The position numbers and the translations under genes are program-made. The notes beneath the pieces were generated by a model, which saw only the letters and a program-made list of their open reading frames with translations, had not been told where the DNA came from and did not search any database. Positions 56,867 through 64,000 of a stretch of DNA of 64,000 nt are shown here, in pieces. This DNA is from Ignelater luminosus (taxonomy: Eukaryota > Arthropoda > Insecta > Coleoptera > Elateridae): assembly GCA_011009095.1 (NCBI GenBank), contig VTPC01000874.1:185703-249702 (forward strand), read 5' to 3'. Each line of letters opens with the position of its first letter. Position 1 is the first letter of the stretch.

Positions 56867-56941
56867 TTCTTGTCGATTTTTAACGTGACCGCTAAAACAA
56901 CACCAGTAAAGAAAGGTCAAAATGATCAAGGCCGTTTTCAC

Positions 56942-58200
56942 TGTTCATGAAGAGGTTAGAGTTAATTTTATACAATGAGTTGCCAGTCTTGAGCAGATAA
57001 ATGTTACCAAGTTTAAGGACGAAAATTTTGCTTACTGTTATGTAATAATGAATACATCTACTGTTTCCATCCTCTTTTCTTATACTAATTTTATATCGAT
57101 TGCAAACAACTTACGTATACATAATTTTATTAAACAAAACAGAGGAAGGAGTATACATTTGGATTTTGATGCTAGAACTGTCAAATTTTGTTGTTCAATC
57201 AAATGTCTAAATTATAGAAGAAATGTCAAGTAAAAAAGAAGTAAATTAAATTATTAATAATAAGATTTATTACCATAGATACAAATAAATTTATAAAATT
57301 ATGAATATTATCGTCTAGAGATACGCTTACTTGTTAAGTTGGCTAAATGGAATTGCTGTGGCGACGTTGCCAGAGTTGAAAGTCTAATAAAAATAGTTAA
57401 AAATCAAATTCTATTTATAATATAGAATAATAAAGAAACTTTCTATAATTTTAGATTGCGTTTTGTTAACTATTATTTGTCTATTTAACAATTTATTACC
57501 TGTCAAATAACTTGTTCAAGCATACAAAAACCTAACCTATTTATTTATACATTGACAGATATGCATTGTTTCTCATAAACCATATAGATATTCAAAATAC
57601 GCCAACTTTTCTTTTTACATTTTTCGTTTTTTATGAATCCGCATAAAATGCTTATTGCTCACATTTATGTGAATTTCTCAAAGTCTAATAACTGGACTAT
57701 GATCAAGCAATCTAATAATTTAATTTTGTATTTTCTTAAGTATTTTGATACTTTTATTCTAACTTCTTACAAAGAAGCAACACTGTTGTTTTATTTTCAG
57801 AAACACATAACCTCAAATTCATCTCACCCGATGATCATCTTGAAATTAGTTTTTTAAATTTTCAATAGAACTCGCGACGATCGTATTTTTCTCTTATAAA
57901 ATGCGCATTACAAATTAGCTACTTTAAAATGCTGTCGTTTGGCTGTCAAATCCATCTACTGCAGGAAAACAAATTGAATTCTGTGCAGGTTATGTTGGTT
58001 TTAATGCCCTTCAGCAAGTAGTGCGACCAGGACCGTTCCTACAGTATGAGTCGCCCCATAGTCGCCCGTGTGCAAGACTATATTCGCCGTCCCTTCTTAT
58101 TTTTCAAATATTAGTTTAATCTTTGTCCCAAAAGTTTTGGCACAATTTTCGATATTTAATCTTTATGCACTACATCAATCTAATTTGAACTATTAGCGCC
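56942..58200. other. Intergenic, nothing recognised
   Basis: Contains the promoter side of REEP paralogue B. AT-rich with no supported ORF or repeat. Confidence 0.4.
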
Positions 58201-59149
58201 AAGGCAAATTTTTTAAAGTGCATTAGTGTGGTAATAAGGGTTGTGTATAGTACGTTTAATGTCTGTCTCAGTTGTCTTATTGGTCAAGGCGCAGCAGCTA
58301 GTTATTGTAGCGCCTACAACAAGTTGCCTTATTTGTACATCCTTGCGCCAGCCTTCATCGCACTTTATTTGTTCGTAGCTTCGCGGCATCATGGAACCAC
58401 CGCAGGTGGCTTAGTCAGTCAAAACTGGCGTTCTTTTGTAGAGTGCATAAACAGGCTTCGTTCTCCATCCATCAGACTATCTACAGCTGTTTACCACTCC
58501 ATTAGCGGAGTTGTCTTGGTTACCTTCAGGACACGTTGGTTGTGTCTCCGCTATTTGCTCCTTGCCCCTTTGTATTGTTTTTAACATTTTAAATTCTACG
58601 ACGCAATTGCTTTTCATTTTGAGTTTTTCATCCGTTATCATAAACTTTCCTTAAAAGAACTGCATGAAAATCTTTGAAAGGTTGCCGTTTTTAGGCACAA
58701 AGGTTATGTTGTCCTCTGGCGTAATAACATCCTAAGACGGGCCAAAACATGTGTTAAAGAAATTAACTCGTTAGGATCGACATTTACGAGTATAACTTTC
58801 CCTATTTAACAGTTAATCCCTAACTCGCCCTACATACGGTAGGGTGAGTGCCTGTTAAAATTTTACACCACATTAATACTTTTTAAATTTAAATTTAGCT
58901 TTTTCTTCAAACTTCACGTTATTTGAGCAATCATCGATATTGTCAGTGTAGTAGTAGTTGGGAAGCTAAAGCCCGGTAAATAGGCCTTTCAGGCCCTTCT
59001 TTACTGCCAACCACTTCTACGGCCATATTTTTTCTGTTCTCTGCCCGATCCTACTTTAGAGGTCTGTACAAGCCGGATTTTTAGTCTGGTCTTTATGCTG
59101 CCCGGATCAAAGCTCGGATTTGTGTCGGATGGTTCTCAGTTTAAAAATT

Positions 59150-59400
59150 TATCGGGCTTACGTTCGGTGAACTCAGTCTTGTCCGGTCTGTCAAACTGTT
59201 AGAGTCTGTCGGACTATACCAGTCTGTCTGACCGTTTGGGCTTTTTGGGCTTCTCGGCCCTTCGGGCTTCTCGAGTCTGTCAAACCGTTCGGGCCTTTTG
59301 GATTTCTCGTCTGTCAGGCCGTTTGGGCCTGTCGGGCCTTTTGAACTTTCCGGCCCTTCGGGTTGTTCGAGCCACTCGGGGCGATTAAGAAGTTGTTGGA
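59150..59400. repeat. Degenerate GGGCTTCTCGG / TCGGGCCTT short repeats
   Basis: Words such as TTCGGGCTTCTCG, GTTTGGGCC and CCCTTCGGG repeat at irregular 8-15-base spacing. The plus frame gives a Gly/Pro/Ser-rich chain only because of the repeat. Confidence 0.6.
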
Positions 59401-60239
59401 TTTTCTTCAGGCAGTGTCAAGTTTGTCTCCAGTTGGGACGGCTCGAACCGCGCCTGAGAATCTTGACCCGTGTAGGGCTCTACTTTGTGACTTCCGAACG
59501 AAAGTGAGGACCAGTTTAGGCTAAAGTTCTCTCTTATTGGGGTAACGGCCTAAAAGGCCTTAAACCTCAGCCTCTCGTAACCCTCACATTCTCCTTCCTG
59601 TACACCTACGAACGACAGGTTTCTTCTTAAAGTGTCGCAGCCCGTGAGGACTCCAATTACAAGACTTTGCCAAGTTAAAACCGATTATATGATCTTTCAT
59701 CTGGCGATAGCCACCACTAAGAAGCTTACCTTTTGAGTTTCGTAAGCCCATGCATTTAGGGCTAACGAGATCTCTTGCCTTGCTATTCTTAGAAAGGGTT
59801 CTGATCCTGAATCCAGCTGTGTCGAGGAATCCAGACGATGCTAACTTCCTTTGTTGTGACAAGCTCTTCCACATGCACTCCTGCACAAGAGCGCTTTTAG
59901 TGCTACCTATTTTTGCTCCGTAATTCTCACATCTTTCCTATATGCCACCGACAGAATGGCATAAACTTCAGCCTGAAAAGGCGCGGTGTGGTTTCCCAGA
60001 GCGAAGCTCTTCTGCACCTGTGAATTTTCCAGGTAAATACTTGCTCTCTAGGATTGCCTGTCATCCATACGTGAATCATTCGTATAGAAAATCAATAAAT
60101 CCTGAGTACTTCCTATGCAACCTAAACCGATCGTCAGCCTGCGTTATTCTGTAAGTGAACAAAAGCTTTTTTTCAGTAACTGGTTAACGCCTATGTTGGC
60201 GTGGCCGGTGTTAGATCCCTTTCCATACATTTCCGTTGC

Positions 60240-60800
60240 CTCCTTCCTTATCTAAGTTTGGAACCTCAAATGCAATCATAATGACGTCCTCATTGCACCG
60301 GTCGTACCCAGACAGACCAGATGTTGCAGCTCAGCCATACAGTACTCTAGGTTTGATAATTGCCGGGTAGACCCAGTAGGCTGTTTGAGAATTGATTTCC
60401 CAGGGTCTACTTACCACCTGGCTCAGCTGCTCAAGTATCGCTGTCGACTTGGTTGCTACCTTGTCGACATGTGGCTTTCAGCTTTCTCCTTTCCAAGATC
60501 ACCTCTAAGTACTTGATCTCGTGCGCGAGCGGTAGAGGTGTACCGTATAACATGGGTTCCTTTAAATCTTCCATTTTTTCTCTCGTGGTGAAAAGAATCA
60601 CATTAGTCTTAGACACATTGATGAAAAGGCCATCGTCATTACAGCATCTTTCAATGATCCTGCAGGCCATTTGCATTCAGTCGACGACGACATTGAAAAA
60701 GGGACTAGTGATTAGCCCGCTGTCTGCTCATGCTTTCCATGCCATTTATTATTAGACATCACAGATGGAGTCAAAGGCAGCTGACCTGAAGGTAGTCTCC
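60240..60800 (-). pseudogene. R1/Jockey-type reverse transcriptase fragment
   Basis: From 60800 downward on the minus strand: AFDSICDV (palm motif A) near 60775, then a decayed GGL-SPFFNVVVD block near 60715-60685. Next comes an uninterrupted stretch from 60676 to 60431 with LFINVSKTNVILFTTREK and GTPLPLAHEIKYLEVILERR (motif D/E region). WVYPAIIKPRVLYG follows near 60385-60345, and a thumb segment with TTGAM lies near 60305-60285. Stops and frame changes occur throughout. These motifs are typical of insect R1/Jockey-clade elements. Confidence 0.7.
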
Positions 60801-60810
60801 CTGTACCGCC

Positions 60811-61980
60811 ATGTCTACATGGCAGTCTCCTAAAGTAGCTTTAACTCTTCTTAGTTCAACTGATCTCAAAGGTCTAACTGGCATTAAAAGTCAGGGTATC
60901 TACTGAAGTAATTCTATTTCCAACACCAACTTCAGAATTTCAATTTTAAAACTTTCAGGATATGCGTTATTGATCACCTAGTGTACTTTCTTTGTCAATC
61001 TACCACACCTTGCATACTCGCTTGGAACAGCACTGAATGCGAATCATGTGTTCTAAAAAGGCTAAGTTTTTATCACACAATAGTTTGTTTGTTTGTCTGT
61101 CTGCTGGACTCTATGCAATCAGCTATGCGCGTTTGTTTGTGTTTTACAGTACAAAATAAAGATGCTTGTTTGTTCCCAGCAAGTTAGATTGTACCGTTAA
61201 TCGCAGCGTCCTTGCATTTAACCTCAAACTTTGTTGATGGCGCATGATTTTCTATAGATATCTTAAATAAAAACACTAAAGAGGCGACATATGGATGTAA
61301 TACGGACATTTGTAGGTGATGTACAATTTACAAAAAATAAAAGTAAGGTTAGGTTACACTTTGCTATTTTTCACGTTTGTGTGATGCTTGATTTGATTTG
61401 TGTACTGGAAACTGCTAGGTTGCAATTACAACCTGATTTTACCGTCAGACAAGCAAACAAACCTAAATGCAGTCAATATTACAGTATCAAACATAAAATC
61501 ATGCTATTGACTTGAAATCTTACTATCCAACTAAAATCAAGACAACCGGCAACAGTGGAAATAAGATAGTTCAGGACGTTTAGGACAAGTTTAGGGAGCT
61601 TGGGCATCTAAAAATAACTGAATATCGTCATTTGTCATTTTATTGATTTTTATATAGCTGTTTCTAGAGAGAATTGTTGCCCATTTTCACATCTATTCCA
61701 GAAATAGGTAAAAATACAGCAATATAATTTATATTTCTTTGCTAAGATTTGCTTTACAATAAACACATACGCATTTGCAAAACTTTCTTTGAGCTTTACT
61801 TTTCATTGGCTAAATGATTACGAAATCATCTTATCGTGTGCTTTTTATAATTTTGCTTTCATACCATTTTTAGATAAAAATGTTGTAGTTATATAATTCC
61901 TTCTTTCTATCAATTACTATTATATCAGGTAGCAATATAGTTGAGAATAATAACCAAATGTCCCCCTTTTTTCAAAGTTT
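60811..61980. other. Intergenic upstream of the COX8-like genes, nothing recognised
   Basis: It should contain the promoter and non-coding first exon(s) of the COX8-like genes, because both coding starts are preceded by splice acceptors. None could be assigned. Confidence 0.4.
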
Positions 61981-61986
61981 CAGTTA

Positions 61987-62187
61987 ATGAAAATGTTTCT
62001 TGCTGTAAAACCACTGCTTCGAGCAAGTCAATCAGTGAGAAATTACAACATCTACGGTCCTCCAAGTGTTCGCATATCTTTTGGAGAAAAAATTTTCCAT
62101 GGTGTCTTAATGACTACGTTTTTTATGGCTGGCCCCTTTTATTTTACTTATCAAATCCCAGCTTGGAGAGATGCAAAGAAAAGCTAA
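61987..62187 (+). CDS. COX8: Cytochrome c oxidase subunit 8-like protein, copy 1
   Basis: A 66-residue single-exon frame starting MKMFLAVKPLLRASQSVRNY, a basic amphipathic mitochondrial presequence. GPPSVRISFGEKIFHG, one hydrophobic segment and a short polar tail (IPAWRDAKKS) follow. Length, presequence, single membrane span and the G-P...I-S..EK..HG pattern are shared with copy 2. An acceptor-like TTTCAG lies directly before the start, so a 5' non-coding exon is likely. The Met two codons downstream (61993) could also initiate. COX8 is a small nuclear-encoded subunit of complex IV in the inner mitochondrial membrane. The family is assigned by pattern, and this copy is more diverged. Confidence 0.75.
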   Translation: MKMFLAVKPLLRASQSVRNYNIYGPPSVRISFGEKIFHGVLMTTFFMAGPFYFTYQIPAWRDAKKS

Positions 62188-62446
62188 TCTATACTTTTGC
62201 GTAAAAGAATTATAGTAAAATGGTTTTTTTTTTGTTAATGTTTGTTCTACCTGTTTAAAATGTAAATTTGTTTCCCCAAACCATACAACAATAATCTTAA
62301 CCTTTAAACAAATTTTGTTCTGCCTGCAATAAGTTAATTAAATCTTGATGCTTTAATACTAACGATGATAATTGCATGTTCTAACACAAAGTAATAAAAC
62401 TTGATTAATATTATCCATAAAAATTTATAAGAAATTTATTTTAGCC

Positions 62447-62638
62447 ATGTTCGCCACAAGATCAATGATCAGGGTTATTCCCCAGACTCGTCAAATGTCA
62501 GCAGTAGTAAGCGGCGCACCTGCCAATCATATATCTTTAGTTGAGAAATTAATCCATGGATCAATTATGGGTCTTGCCTGCCTCTCACTTCCTGCTTACA
62601 TTTTAGCCAATATTCGCAAATACAGAGGCGCTGAATAA
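62447..62638 (+). CDS. COX8: Cytochrome c oxidase subunit 8-like protein, copy 2
   Basis: A 63-residue frame beginning MFATRSMIRVIPQTRQMSAV, a typical mitochondrial targeting peptide. HISLVEKLIHGS, a single membrane span and the C-terminal YILANIRKYRGAE follow; this end matches the COX8 family ending (ILxxLxxYR). TTTTAG two bases before the ATG looks like an acceptor, so transcription probably starts further upstream. AATAAA occurs just after the stop (62637-62642). It lies 259 bp after copy 1 on the same strand, consistent with tandem duplication. Confidence 0.85.
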   Translation: MFATRSMIRVIPQTRQMSAVVSGAPANHISLVEKLIHGSIMGLACLSLPAYILANIRKYRGAE

Positions 62639-62639
62639 A

Positions 62640-64000
62640 TAAAGTTAGAAAAATGAATTGTTTTTAGTAGTAAATTATGTAAGAAAGTTATTCAAATAAA
62701 GGATAAGGTTATTATACAACTCGTTAGTGAAACATTTATTTTGTATTTGTATTTAGTGTCAGGTAACATTGAAAATCTCAATAACTGAAACTTTCAGGCA
62801 AATCATAATTGCATGTTTTTATTTGAAAGTTTCATTAAAAACTTCAAGTTGATACAACAATAATTTCATTGCTTATCTTCGAACAGCCAGCTTCATTTGC
62901 TAAAATTTTCAAATTGAAACTTTCAAATGAAATTTCAACACTACAGGTATTCATTTATATTTTTTTTGGTTATGTTGACTGCAGCAAATTAGTGATCGTT
63001 ATGCAAACAAGAACACTGATCAATGTTATGCTTTGCAAAATATAAAAATGCTCAATAATGTTATATAGCACTGTCTTGCTTTGATGTTAATTAATAGGTA
63101 GGTATTTGCCAATATTTGTGGGTCTTTATAAAATAATTTATGACGAGAGTGTTGTAAACTCTTGATTAAAACCATCACTCTATTCCTATAATATTACATT
63201 TAGAAAGATAGTTCTGACAGCTATTTTTATGCGAGATTGGCTCTTGTTCTTGTCGCTCAAATTGGGATTATTATTTGAGTGACAAGAATCTAAGATGATC
63301 CCAGGCAAAGAAGCATACCAAATGCAGGATGTATTACACAAACAGTTTTTGTTTTAAACATTTTAACGAATGCTAAATGCCATAGATCAGAAATTGCAGA
63401 GTATAAAGTATTCATGTATTTCAGATAAATTCACCATTTACATCTTGATTACCAATCTGTTCAAATTACGGAAAACCCAATATTAAAAATGTAGAGTAAA
63501 AATTGTAGTTTTAGGAAAATTGAGGTTTTCTTGTCCTGAAAGATGGAAGAAACATATTTTACTTAGGTATTTAAAAATTAGTATGTTATATACAAAACAT
63601 AATGATTTGACGATACATGTCTGCAATATTCGACTGTGTTATAGACGTGAGACGTCAAGTTACTCCAATCATCCGTATGGTTTTGTTTTCCCATTAAATT
63701 ATATAATTAATGAGGGTTATACCTTAATGAGGCTATTTGCATTTCAATTTTAACAAAATTGTAAACTCAATTAGCAGATTGGAATCATTCTGTACTTGGC
63801 TGTTGGCAAATTTGATTTTAATCGTTTTTAACTGAAATGCACTTCAAAATTCAAAAGTTACATAAGCGTCGTAGTAACTTTCGCGCCTCTTAGGTTACTC
63901 AACCTGCGCAAACGTTATTGCCAATCTAATAAAAACAACTATGAATAATTTACGGAGGTATAAAATGTAAAAGAAAATAAAACTGATAATATATTTTTTT
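62640..64000. other. Right end of the window, nothing recognised
   Basis: AT-rich sequence after the COX8 genes. Only a short 16-bp imperfect hairpin (63254-63290) and shadow ORFs were seen. Confidence 0.4.

Larger units (their letters stand above)
58200..60810 (-). mobile_element. Decayed GC-richer non-LTR retrotransposon region
   Basis: Base composition rises sharply compared with the flanks. Reverse-transcriptase remains on the minus strand occupy 60800-60240. The rest (58200-60200) is non-coding in every frame for recognisable domains and includes a GC-skewed degenerate repeat. The extent of one element is not certain; several fragments may be mixed. Confidence 0.5.

Noticed and set aside
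58228..58584. 118-residue plus-strand ORF in the GC-rich region
   Set aside because: Hydrophobic composition without family similarity; lies in retrotransposon-like DNA and is probably chance.
63254..63290. Short hairpin TTCTTGTCGCTCAAAT / inverse
   Set aside because: Sixteen base pairs with one mismatch in AT-rich DNA; no supporting context for an RNA gene or terminator.

Overview
The window is AT-rich nuclear DNA from an arthropod, most likely an insect. The evidence is spliced genes with GT-AG introns, a lingerer orthologue, REEP5, mRpS16 and COX8 genes, and many insect-type transposon families. Order Coleoptera is plausible but unproven. There is no operon, tRNA, rRNA or CRISPR array.

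Layout. 1-13 kb is a transposon graveyard: a LINE reverse-transcriptase scrap, a decayed multi-copy insect gene, a mariner-type element split by a 2.6-kb TIR element, a 0.9-kb TIR element, a Tc3-like element, a mariner remnant, a hAT MITE and smaller repeats. 14.1-41.8 kb (minus strand) is one host gene, lingerer (UBA plus RGG, UBAP2-type), with at least 15 coding exons. Its introns hold a ~120-bp degenerate tandem array, a mariner-type element, a pogo/Tigger pseudogene, an ITm element, a long-TIR element, a foldback element, a piggyBac fragment, a Harbinger MITE and nested MITEs. Its terminal exon was not found. 42.4-42.5 kb looks like its promoter and first non-coding exon. 43.4-44.7 kb is a truncated P-superfamily element with an intact THAP-domain ORF. 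46.5-56.9 kb holds two REEP5-type paralogues (minus) on either side of mRpS16 (plus), with hAT and Tc1 remnants between them. 58-60.8 kb is GC-richer and contains a decayed R1/Jockey-type retrotransposon. 62.0-62.6 kb has two adjacent COX8-like genes (plus).

The host genes are functionally unrelated: RNA-binding/ubiquitin adaptor, ER tubule shaping, mitoribosome and respiratory chain. The most interesting item is the element at 3006-5636. It has ~125-130-bp terminal inverted repeats and a 3-bp target duplication proven by the split host transposase frame. It carries a decayed gene with FEN1/XPG-like nuclease motifs and a C-terminal Cys-rich CXC module, and no recognisable DDE transposase. Second are two 63-nt, frame-preserving, stop-free introns in lingerer that resemble exitrons.
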